From contig JAIXMR010000053.1 in the NCBI GenBank assembly GCA_025677835.1, positions 62,001-126,000 on the forward strand: a DNA stretch of 64,000 bases, written 5' to 3'. Source of the DNA: Sporodiniella umbellata. Lineage: Eukaryota > Mucoromycota > Mucoromycetes > Mucorales > Rhizopodaceae. A program made the translations under genes and the position numbers. Below, piece by piece: positions 10,561 to 20,641 of the stretch (positions are counted from its first letter, which is position 1; each line of letters starts with the position of its first letter). The notes under the pieces are model-generated. The model was given only the letters and a program-made list of their open reading frames with translations. It was not told where the DNA came from and made no database searches.

Positions 10561-10765
10561 ATTTAATATTGATCTACCAACAATTCTGGAAAGGAGGGCT
10601 TTAGAGTATGCCTACTTGATTGTTGGTATAAGCATAACGAAAATGTATTCAATACCTGTCCGGACCGCAAAATTTGAACGTCCCCTTAAGTCTCGGACAC
10701 CCTACTCTAATCTCATTTTATTTCAGGCCTGTCATTTTTTCTTTCTTCTATCTTATACAGTCACT
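10561..10765. promoter_or_regulatory. Shared divergent promoter, uL23 / COX7
   Basis: A 205-bp gap separates two start codons on opposite strands. It has a GC-richer core around 10660-10700 (TCCGGACCGC, CGTCCCC, CTCGGACACCC) flanked by T-rich pyrimidine stretches next to each gene. It must carry both core promoters. Specific factor sites cannot be assigned from one copy. Confidence 0.6.
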
Positions 10766-11061
10766 ATGTCTCTCGTTAACAGACCCAATAACATTCTTGC
10801 TAGTCAAAAATACTTCCAAGTAAAAACAACTTTAAATAAAAAAAAACGGAATTAAACATATTTCTCAACAGGCCCCCTCTAATACACTTTTGTTCCTCCG
10901 TGGCCCCAGAGATAAGCTCTTTGTCTACTCCACTTTTGCTGTTCTCGGTGTTGGACTTCTTGGTTCCCTCTACGGTGCTGTCAACATGGCTCGCGTAAGT
11001 AGTTTTCTGCCAAAAGATGTTTTTTTTTTTTGTTAACTTCTTAAAATAGGGAAAGAAATAG
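10766..11061 (+). CDS. COX7: Cytochrome c oxidase subunit 7 (VIIa type)
   Basis: Three exons (10766-10819, 10872-10994, 11050-11061) give a 62-residue protein, matching the small inner-membrane subunit of complex IV. It begins MSLVNRPNNILASQKYFQ, continues with a basic matrix-facing stretch (FLRGPRDKLFVYS) and one membrane helix (about 38-57, rich in Val, Leu, Gly), and ends MARGKK. The last exon is only 12 nt (GKK plus stop). All introns are phase 0 with GT-AG ends. It converges with the penta-EF-hand gene about 180 bp downstream. The family call rests on size, position of the helix and the N-terminal pattern, so it is good but not certain. Confidence 0.83.
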
Positions 11062-11238
11062 ATTACTGTATTGTTGATCTTTAACATTATAAAAATAGAT
11101 GTCATATATGACTCCTCTAGAATTACATCACTTAACACAACTGCCAATCGAGATCCGGGGGTTTATTGATGTTTACATATTTTTTTCTCTTTTTTCCCGA
11201 AATGCAAACCACCTTTCGCTAGTAGATTTCAGCTTTGC

Positions 11239-12228
11239 TTAAGAACGTTGACGGGCAACAAGTTCCAAAAACTAGAGACAACCCAATCAGTTTTCTTTAA
11301 ATCTTTGAATTTTTTTTTTTTGGTTTTTCTCTTACCTGCTCATAGTTGATCTGAATCCAGCCATCGGCATCAGTGTCGAACTGTCTAAAGGAATCTGTCA
11401 ATGTCTTGACGGTAACGCATGCCTGAACAAAGTTATCGAAGCTGACATCTCCTTTTCCTTTTGTTTTGGCTCCATGCCCGTAACGATCAAATTTTTGAAT
11501 CAAAGTTTGTACAAATCGTGGTGACACATTGAATCCAAAGCTTCTTAAGGCATTGCTCATTTCAGACTCATTGATGCTACCAGAATTGTCAGCATCAAAC
11601 GCTTGGAAACAGCGCTTCCAGTCCTCAATGTATTTCCATAAACCTTGGAATTCATTGTAGTTGATAGTACCGCTGTTGTCTATTTGTGTATTTTGATAAA
11701 TAAAACTGCAAGTTTTCTGAGTTTTGCTCGGTCTTTTTCTTACCTGAATCAAACATATTTACCATAAGACGAACTGTTTCAATATTAAACGGACTCCAAT
11801 CACCGTTAACTAAAGCGCGCTGCAGTTCATCAGCAGAGAGTTGACCAGAGCCATCGGCATCCACTGACTTGAACCATGACATCAATCGTTCATCAACACC
11901 TCCTGGTGGACCTAAATTCAAAATTAGAGGAATGAGCAAACGCAACTGTTCTACCTTGCTGAGCATTGCCTTGCTGACCATAACCTTGCTGCTGACCGTA
12001 CTGTTGTTGCTGACCATAGCCTTGTTGCTGGCCATAGTGTTGACCTTGCTGTTGACCCTGCTGCTGTCCGTAGCCTTGAGAAGGAGGTTGCTGACCATAG
12101 CCACCAGGAGTAGTAGCGTTATTTTGTGGAGTACCTGGAGGGGGCTGCTGGCCGTACCCTCCATAACCTCCTGTGTTACCAGAAGGTTGTTGACCGTATT
12201 GTGGGGGAGGAGGTTGTTGATAAGACAT
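11239..12228 (-). CDS. PEF1: Penta-EF-hand calcium-binding protein (ALG-2/Pef1/peflin type)
   Basis: Four exons (12228-11955, 11911-11744, 11679-11336, 11271-11239), 272 residues. The N-terminal third is a low-complexity Gln/Gly/Tyr/Pro domain with repeated GYGQQ and GQQ units, as in peflin and yeast Pef1. It is followed by the penta-EF-hand module: DADGSGQLSADE and DNSGTINYNEF are canonical calcium loops, DADNSGSINESE a third, then a longer degenerate loop near DRYGHGAKTK and a final DTDADGWIQINYEQF. The end FLELV fits the dimerising fifth hand. Members act as calcium sensors in membrane traffic and cation-dependent budding. The last exon carries only ten codons plus stop. Confidence 0.93.
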
Positions 12229-12790
12229 TTTGAAAAATAAAAAAGCTTGTGCTGGTGGGAGAAAGAGGTGTTTACGTGTAAGTTGCTGTAATTTCTTCCT
12301 ACTGTGGAAATCCAAACCCAGTTTGGGCCACCTATTCTAAAAATAAAAATATGTGTAACTTTTTACTTCTAACTGTGGCTCACTGTTTGCCTGACAGACT
12401 ATTTCGCCAAGTCTGGTACAGTGATATCAAAAACAATCCATAGGGTTACATTATTACTTCTTTGTAAAAGGCACATGATTTATACAGGTAGGTAGAAGAT
12501 TGGACAAAAATAGCTCATTCGTTTTGAACAATTTAGCGGTACTGCTGAGGGCTAAGGAGAATCAAACGGGCTGTTCAACATGTTTTTTTTTTTTTTCAAA
12601 ATAAAAAAAGACTACCAAAATAGAAAAACAAAACACAGGGCTTTACAAAAGTAAATGTATCACAGTATTTAATAGGGGCTGACAATTTCCTAGTCTTCTT
12701 TTCATGCTTTTGTTTAAACAAAACGCATGTGCTCCGTATCATCTGTTCTTAAATGTTCCAGCCACTCTTCATGTTTAATGAAAGCACACT
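12229..12790. other. Intergenic, no gene seen
   Basis: About 560 bp between the start of the penta-EF-hand gene and the stop of the Rbg1 gene, both minus strand. It is AT-rich with one T run near 12581-12596 and no plausible coding frame. It should hold the penta-EF-hand promoter and the Rbg1 3' UTR. Confidence 0.7.
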
Positions 12791-14237
12791 TTATTTTTTA
12801 ACAACCTGCACAACATCCTCATCACTAACTGGATGGGATAATCCGACTCTTTGAGGATTGTGTTTAGTGGATGTTCCCTATTAACGCAAATATAATTAGT
12901 TTTGTTTTTCCTTTATTTCATAGGAACCTTACCCAGACTAAAGCGTATCTAAAATTGTCGGCCAAAGTTCTATGAATAGCATGACAGACATGTTCTACAG
13001 TTGCTCCGTTTCTAACAATAAGACCGTCACCAAAATCGGGGTATTCTCCTCTCTTTTTTGTGTACACGCGCATTAAGTTTAGTTCTCTCCAAATTACTTC
13101 CACAAGATAGTCCAAGTTAAGGTCATCTTCACATGAAACAACGACTGTATTGGGCTCGCGGGCTAATCTGTTGACCTCTTCTAAACTGATTTGATCGATT
13201 TTGTTGTAACACTAATATGGTGAGCGAGTGTCTAGACAGTCTGATACTTACATAGATACACTTGATATATCTTCTGTTGCCAAGAATAACATCAATAAAC
13301 TGCTCAACAGTGATATCTTCTCGAATAACAATGTCCACATTAAATATTTCTAACCAGACCTTTCATTAGACCTACAAACAAATAGATAAACATCGACTTA
13401 CTGTAATCGTGTAAGATGTTTTGAACCATTTTTTGATCAATCTTTGTCAATTTTACAGTAGCATTAAAGCTGATACCGCCAGCTTTCTTGGGCTTAAAAG
13501 ATACGTTAGGGAATCCTTGGTTCAATCGAATACCAACTGCTTCCAATTCTGCTTCAAGTAAAGGTCTATACAAAATCGCTTTTGTTGAGATGTCGCCTAT
13601 GGGCTAGAATGGTATATGTTTATATATGTGTTTACCTTTGTTGGGCTGACTTTGTGGCATCTAACATCATCAAAACTATATCTGCGGTACGCGCTACTGC
13701 AATAACTTGACGACCGCGACCTTTGCCTTGGGAAGCACCCTCAATAATACCTGGCAAATCAAGCAACTGGATATTGGCTCCTTTATAAGTAAACTTTCCA
13801 GGAACACATGTCAAAGTAGTAAATTCGTAACTAGCTGCAATGGACTCTGCGGGGGTCAATTTAGACAGTAAGGTCGATTTACCAACGGATGGGAACCCAA
13901 TCATGACCACACGCGCATCACCAGATTTCATGACATCAAAGCCTTCACCCTATTCTAAGGCTCAATAAAAGCAACAAGGCATAACCTTTCTACCTTCTCA
14001 GACTTTGTTTTCGCTCCTTCTATTAATTGTGCACGGTATCGAGCAAGCTTTCCCTTCAAAAGACCGAGATGGTATTCGGTAGCTGTTACAAAAAGCAAAG
14101 TTGAGTGTATTTTTTTTCCCTTTTTTTTTTTTTTTGCCTCTTTACATTGAAGAAGCTTATTTATAAGTTATACCTTTGTTCTTTTGAGTTCTTTTGATTT
14201 CAGCTTCGATGTCTTGGATCTTTTCAAGGATTCCCAT
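12791..14237 (-). CDS. RBG1: Ribosome-interacting GTPase Rbg1 / DRG1
   Basis: Seven exons (14237-14174, 14082-13994, 13949-13636, 13565-13402, 13349-13252, 13211-12933, 12877-12791) join to 364 residues, the normal DRG length. In order: a helical N-terminus beginning [21 protein letters not shown], a basic linker, G1 [10 protein letters not shown]2 region with YEFTT, G3 [10 protein letters not shown]4 NKID reconstituted at the start of exon 6, an S5D2L insert and a C-terminal TGS domain ending [15 protein letters not shown]1 proteins bind translating ribosomes with a DFRP partner (Tma46 in yeast) and relieve stalling. Every junction restores the conserved frame. A long T-run lies in intron 1. 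DRG2/Rbg2 is excluded by the N-terminal sequence. Confidence 0.96.
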
Positions 14238-14406
14238 TTTGAAGTTTTTGTTCTTTTTTTTTCCTGGTTCAAAAAAGAGTGAAAAAAAGCTGAGTGTTCA
14301 ATATTAAAAGTCACGAAAGTCTAACACACAAATTAACAGTGTTAATTTCTCTATCGTCTTATAAACAAGTACATAAAAGCATTATTCTCTGTTTTAGACC
14401 TAAAGC

Positions 14407-15411
14407 TTAGTTCTTTATTTTTCGTTCAGGCAAAACCGGTAGTATAGATTTTTCCCAATTTTTAAATTCTAACCATTTCAATAGTATTTCACAAACTAAT
14501 AGCTGATTAAAAAAAAAACGCCAACCTTTCACTTACCTTGGTTGACGGTCAAAACGCTGCGAGTTGCCAGACTCAAGTAACGCTTAATAGGCAGTTTGGC
14601 AGTTTTAATACCCTCTTCCATTGCTTTTTGTTGACATATATTCTTATGTCTGTTCTTATCTACAATACCACCGATGATATATGCTTTACCGTCCTCTAAC
14701 TGCTCAAGATTGTTTTCGGAATCTGCCGTTAAGTATATTAGGTTCTTTTTTTCAAATTTGTCGAGGTACGATTGTTCAGTTGTACAAATTCGTTTCCAGT
14801 TTTTCCAACTAGGATATTTTTCATCCATAGTTTCTCTTATGGTATCGCTGAATGAAGTGATATGAAAATGAGCTGATTTAGTGGCTGTCTTGTTTTGGCC
14901 ATAGGATATACTCAGTTGTTTAACAAGCGAGACTAGCTCCTAAGCAACCTTTTAAAAACAGAGAGACAGAAAAACTGCGAGCTTTTACTTTTTTGTCCAT
15001 TAGATGACCAAAACTACAGTCCACAACAAGATTGACTTGGGTCACTTGACTGTGGGCTGCTAATTTTTTCTTGGTAGGGACTAGCGTGACCAACTTCATT
15101 TCTTTTTTCCTCGCTTTTTCTTTTTCGCGAAATGCCTTTTTAATGCTTTCTTTATTAGACTCCCATAGTTCATCTTTTAACAGCCGTTTGATTTTTTGTT
15201 TGGAAAGCCCTCGAAATTTGCTATCTGACAAGTCATACTCAATGCCTTGGAAGTTCCGTATATTCGTGTTTTCTGAAATAATCACGAAAAATAAGAGCTG
15301 GGAAGAAGGGAAGGGGTGACAACACTTGTACAAAAAAAGAAAAGCTCACTTACGAGAAGATCTAAGAATATAGTGTCTCAAAGTCTCTAAGAGCCGTTTT
15401 AAAAGATACAT
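14407..15411 (-). CDS. TRM10: tRNA (guanine-N1-)-methyltransferase Trm10 family
   Basis: Four exons (15411-15354, 15272-14989, 14939-14537, 14495-14407), 277 residues versus 293 in yeast. A Lys-rich N-terminal part (SKQKIKRLLKDELW, REKEKARKKEMK) precedes the SPOUT methyltransferase domain: VDCSFG, MDKKELVSLVKQLS, HFHITSF, LIYLTADSENNL, the hallmark YIIGGIVDKNRHK, GIKTAKLPI, VLTVNQVCEILLKW and a C-terminal VLPERK. The enzyme methylates N1 of G9 in tRNAs using SAM. The GG and VD/NR residues of the cofactor knot are intact. The first exon (MYLLKRLLET) is the least certain part; the true start could be a downstream or unseen exon. Confidence 0.92.
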
Positions 15412-16038
15412 AAACAAATTCTGTCTTTAATCATTTAAATGAAATTATCTACCATATATTGATTTTAAGTAAGTGTTCATAGTGTATCCTAGTTGACAGT
15501 TGAGAAACGTTTTGTACTTAATTCCAAATTGATTAGTAGATAGTTTCCTCTGTTTTTGGTTTTCAAAGAAAAAAAAATGCTAATTTGGGAGTGGAAGTAC
15601 TGTACGCGTTAAAAACAACCTAAAAAAAAAAGAATATTAAAAACAAAGCTTAACAAAAAAAAAAAAAAAAAAAAAACAGTGAGTCGCTTTTTCAAAACAT
15701 AAAAGAAAAAAAGTCATACAAAGGGGTAAAAAGGGGAAAGACGTGGAGATCAATGAGCTCATCCAGCTATCCTTTTCGTCATTTGAAAAATTAGCTTATC
15801 ACAACTAAGAATAGGACAAGAATAAACAATGTGTTTTTATTTATTTTTCAAAGAACCAAACAATGATAGTAATAATAATAAATATAATAAATAAGAATAG
15901 TGACAATAGCAATGAAAGCAATAATTACAAAGAAATAGGTGTGCATATAAATGAAAGTCTATGTGGTTGAGTATATGTAGAATGAGTTTGATTGTACAGT
16001 AGATATTCGCAGGGTATAATTGTAGATAATGTCTGTGT
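15412..16038. other. Intergenic, no gene seen
   Basis: About 630 bp, AT-rich, with an A20-type run near 15655-15676 and a diverged AATAAT/ATAATA-rich stretch around 15860-15920. No supported coding frame. It should contain the Trm10 promoter and the 3' end of the small ORF to the right. Confidence 0.6.
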
Positions 16039-16308
16039 CTATTGGCTTGAGTGGTTGTGGCTGTCAGATGAGCTCCAAGAGCAATCGCCTTCATGGGAGA
16101 AAATGGTAACATCTACACCGCACTTTGGACAGAAGGTATATGATTCGAATTTGTTTGATAAGATGATTTGGATAATGTTCATTGCTAAAGATGTTCTTTT
16201 TGTTTGGTATAGTAATAAGATAATAAAAAAGGAAAAAGAATGAAAAGCGCACCTATTTATACCTTTGCCCAGAAATTTTTGTTGGCTGCGGACAGCCGGC
16301 ACTTCCAT
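16039..16308 (-). CDS. Possible small zinc-ribbon-like protein, unknown
   Basis: A possible two-exon gene (16308-16263 and 16184-16039) gives 63 residues after joining G to CA across an intron with donor GTATAA and acceptor CTTTAG. The second exon reads SYTFCPKCGVDVTIFSHEGD followed by CSWSSSDSHNHSSQ; a CxxCG pair, a third Cys and terminal His residues could bind a metal. I do not recognise the family. The donor is imperfect and the frame upstream of the first ATG also stays open for some codons, so a further 5' exon is possible. Base composition in exon 2 is less AT-rich than its surroundings, which is the main support. Confidence 0.3.
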   Translation of the reverse strand: MEVPAVRSQQKFLGKGINRCAFHSFSFFIILLLYQTKRTSLAMNIIQIILSNKFESYTFCPKCGVDVTIFSHEGDCSWSSSDSHNHSSQ

Positions 16309-16464
16309 GCCAAGCTCAGCTTTGATTTGCTTTGTAATCTGTCCGTGTCACCTCAGCATGTTTTACCCCATGATAGGTCCTTTCAGGCTTCAAGAAAAAG
16401 AATGAAAGGTTACACTTTGGAAATTCCAATTGAGTCGGGTTTTCCTTTTTTTTTTATGTGTCAT

Positions 16465-19400
16465 CCTCTTCTGATGGATGAAATTATAGGAATACACCTT
16501 CCTTTTCAATGGCAGCAAATATGAAGAGACGCGAGGAAGCGCGCGTAAAAAGAGGAAATTAAAAAGAAAATTTCAATTTATTAACAAGAGTTATTAAAAC
16601 TGAAAACAAAAAAAGAAAACTTTTTGTTTTTTTTAGTCATCAAAGCAAACAAAAGCAAAAGGTAAAACTCGCCGGAAAAATAGCCAAATGACCAGATTCA
16701 CGGGTGAAAAGTTATTGGGGCGTCATAAGATTTTGTAGGAACGGCCCTCTTTTAATCCTCCAAGTGTTCACTGCGGAAATTTATTATAGCCGTGTCACAT
16801 CAAATAAACTTCTTTTGTGAAACGCCAGATTTATTAATAATCCTTTTAACTGTATCGCTTTAACACGCCATTTGCATGTTTTACGGAAGTACCTGCAACA
16901 AACTTGTTTGCATCTTTGTTCGTACCACAGTTCATACTTGGAAACAGTATGAGGGATTTATTGATCCGTCAAACAGGTTACTTTTAATGCCTCCTTTTGA
17001 ATAAAAACGGAGATGGTGATTGTTTCCTGTTCTATAAAAGGTGCGTTTTTTTTTAGCAAATTTTTTATGGAAAAATGGGGATTGTATTGGTTTATAGCAG
17101 TGGCTTTTTAATGAAATGCGTCTTTGTTGGGAGTTTGTGTACAATTTTCAGGAACCGTACTTTTTTTATTTTAGTTTATCTTTTTTTATCTAACATTCAA
17201 ATAATTCGCAGCATTCAGAGTCATAGAGAGGTTTAAATAGTCTGTTCGTCGTTGAGTGTGTTAAGAAGGCTATTGTTTTTAGTAGGTATGGGTTTTACCA
17301 ACTTTGTTCACTCCATCCATTGGCTTAAATTGATCAGCCACCAGTACACTAACCCCCTTTTTATTTCAACCATTAAAAACAGTATGCCTCTATTACACTG
17401 TGTTGAATATTATCCAAGAATTTAAGTTTGAAACAGCTGTGTCTTGACTGATTAGATCGATTGATAAAACTAATCTTTTCTAATGCTATATTGACCTTGT
17501 CTCTACTTGACTGATTTATTTCACACAACGTTATGAGCTACTGATAAGAGAAGGTTTAAGTTTTGGTTTGCTTGAATCAAAAGCTTTTTTATGGTTTTCT
17601 AATATTGAAGTTGACAGTGAATCGATTGCTACAGACACAGTCGACTTTTTCTAGTACCATTTATCGACTGATGCCAACGGTCTTAGAAATCTAACCGGAG
17701 GTACAAACTTCCTCTACACCTTTTTCGGAAAATGTCCGTACATCTTGGAAGACATATCAATAAAAACACGAAGAAATAGTTGATATTTGTTCATTCAAAG
17801 AACGCATTCATTTTGTCTTCACATTATAACCCCCTTTATATATGAAATAAAAACGGCGTCTTATATTTTTGCAAAAATAAACGTTGATTCCACAAGCAAT
17901 TGCAGATTCACGAAATTAGTGAAAGATAATGACTTGAAAAAGGTCGCGTACTAGCCTCATACTATTACAAAAACTCAAAGTGAATGCATTCAACAGGAAA
18001 AAGACCCAGATCTTGTTAGCAGGTTTTAGAATGGTTAATATGAGTTGCATATAATTACATGCTAAGTTTACTTTGCACTGCTATATTGTAAAGCTATAGT
18101 CTGACTCTTTTGGTGATCTAAGATCCTGCCTATCCATAGAATCTTAATAAAGCTTCAGATACAACACTAATTTACTACATAGTTTAGTAAAACGATTCAT
18201 GCTCCACTACCTCATCCCCTTTGATAAAGCTTTCTGTAGGTTGTAAAATGAACTTGTTTCAAGGTGCGAAACGACAACACTGTTTGGCCCTCAAGTCCGC
18301 TAATTTGGTAACAGTACGCGTATTTTTAGATAATATCGCCTGAAATGCCGAGTTTATCCAGCAGTACTTCATAAAAGAAATTTACGTGCAAAAAAAAAAA
18401 AAAAAAAAAATTCTTTACAAAAACATGTATAGCTTCGAGATGCTCAGTGGAAAGATTTTAGATGATCACATGAATAAAACACTACCAAAGACAAAAGCAA
18501 TTCAAAAAATCTATCAGTTGGCGTTGGTGGCGCGGCAAGCTTGGCTTTCCGTTACTTGCGATTTTAGTAGTATCAGCTGTTATAGTTGGTACAACTTTTC
18601 TAAAAACTAAAATTGAGCTTCTTTTGAAAAACACATCTATTGTCGTACGATAACTGTACTTTAAATGGGGGCCTTATTATTTTTTGCATGTATTGAATCT
18701 TCTGGAGGCGATTGGTTTATGTCACTTGCTTTTTAAAGACAGAAAAATTTGCCACAGTTGCTATGGGAACACGGAGGCGTTCGCCATTCCCAACTTTTAA
18801 CCGTAGTCTAATCGGATTGTTGATTTTGACCAGCTGTTTATTGAAAACGCGTGTCGCAGTTTTTTTTTTTTTTTTTTTTTTGACGTCCACTCTGTAGTGT
18901 TCATAGGCATATTGGATTTCAATAAACCACTGCGCTTTTTCAGTGTAAAGCACATTGCTTTTAAATAACGTCTCTTATTTTGGTAGTGTTTTTTTGTCGT
19001 CATGGGAAAATAGTGGGAAGACCCCCTAATTTGGTCGGAAAAAATTCCAAAGCTAACAATCAGAGAGGAAATAATGAGCCGAGATGAATAGTGTGCATTA
19101 TTTCTTTGTACTTGAATGCATGATGCCGGTATCGGCAATCGAAAATGCACGAAGAACCTTTTTTATGTGTTTACTTAAGAAGCATGTGAACATAACTCTT
19201 TTTTTTTTTTTACTTGAAAGCTGTACGACTTGTGATAGCTAAACAGTAAGGTTATTAGGGTATTTTTGGCTACTTTAATATGGGCTGTTGATTCTCAAAA
19301 ATAACATGTTTTTTTTTTTTAGATCTATAAAGAGTGAAAAGGAAATAAGAAAGGCATATGCATTTGCATCGTCTACTGACCGCTTTAGTAGAGGCAGAGA

Positions 19401-19735
19401 GAAAAAGCACCAAACACTCTTGCAATTTAAGCTAGCACTAGAAAAAAAAGAAAAAGCAATCATAAGCACCCTGTTTTTCAGGTACAATAAAAAAAGCCAT
19501 ATGACGGCTCAAGAAAAGGTAAACCAAAGAAGCAGTGTACGCATAAATATGTAGATAATTCGATTGTTTATAGGGAGTTTGCACTAAAGTGCGTATTTTT
19601 TTTTTTTTTTTTTTTTTTTTTTGCTTTAAAAGGAAAAGATAACGTATGTAAAGCTATACAGAACCCTAAAGCTGTGTGTGTATATTTGAATAGATGGACA
19701 TACACATAAATATATGTACAGAGGGTCATGTGGTT
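16465..19735. other. Long AT-rich stretch without a supported gene
   Basis: About 3.3 kb. Frames here are short, interrupted and rich in Phe/Lys/Asn as expected of AT-rich noncoding DNA. There are T or A runs near 18390-18410, 18860-18880, 19310-19320 and 19597-19622, and a TATATA/CATACACA-type simple stretch near 19675-19720. I looked for tRNA boxes, terminal repeats and reverse transcriptase or transposase motifs and saw none. It may hold long promoters, a noncoding RNA or decayed sequence. Confidence 0.55.
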
Positions 19736-20641
19736 TTATACAGAGTTTCGTCTTTTTAATGCATTCGTTTGAAACTGAGTTTGTTTTACAGTAAAGGAGC
19801 CTGGCAAAGAAGACAGCTGTCTTGCACTGATCTCTGAGGCAGCGCTGTCAACAATCAAATGTGTTAGCAAGAAGAGACAGCCCCAGAAAACCATGGATGA
19901 TATGTGAAAGGTATTGGATGTGGATGTGGTTGTGCACAAGTCGATAATCATTGTTATGAGTGGTATGTGTAGTAAGAGAATTAAAATGAGTGCTGTAAGA
20001 TCGTCTTGCCGGCCATTGTAAGATGAAGAAGCCAGGTCACGTGAGATTGAATCAACAAGCGCAATAGACGAATCCAAACGTTCGAAAGACGCCTCAATAG
20101 AGCTCTGAACACATTTGCGTCTTTTCGGTGTCGAAGAACGAGATTTGACTGGTAAGAGGGTGGAGTGGGACCGCGGTACCTGTCTAAATAGAAGCTTGGT
20201 GTGTGGAGTGGAAGATGTGGTGACGGCGGGCGTGTGTGAATTTCTCAATTTCCTTGTCCGTCTCGGATCGGAGTTACATTTACTAAGAAGGATGCTTGGG
20301 GATCGTTTGCTGACAGTTGGTTTCTTTATAAGGTGGGCGCGCTCCTTCTCTAAACCTTGGACTGCTTCATTAGCTTCTTGTATTAGGCCGTCAAGTATTC
20401 CAGAAATTCGGTCGAGTGCCTTTTCTTGTTCTACGTTGTCGTCATCGCCATCCTCTATATCAGATAGCATCGCTATAGCCGAATCTGGTCTAGTGATTGT
20501 ATGTCTACGAGGTCGGGTTACATTGATAGCTGCGTTGGGTTGATTTAGAGGTGTAGAATAAGATGTTGTTGGAGTCGGATATAGTGCTTCCTCCTGTAAA
20601 TAATTTAGAAGAGTGTTCTATATTACTGTTTTGTTTACCAT
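19736..20641 (-). CDS. Unknown membrane protein with coiled-coil and two C-terminal hydrophobic segments
   Basis: Two exons are proposed: the start codon alone (20641-20639), then 20593-19736, giving 286 residues. The ATG is followed directly by GTAAAC, and the acceptor TTTACAG opens onto EEALYPTPTTSY, a frame that stays open to the end. Order: a Thr/Pro-rich N-terminus with RPRRHT, an acidic stretch (DIEDGDDDNVEQEK), a likely coiled coil (RISGILDGLIQEANEAVQGL), a basic Ser-rich region with SRSSTPKRRK, then two hydrophobic segments (LTALILILLLHIPLITMII and FWGCLFLLTHLIV), and a short polar tail. It looks like a tail-anchored or hairpin ER membrane protein; no family is recognised. If the start exon is wrong, the internal ATG at 20470 gives a 244-residue form. 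Confidence 0.68.
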
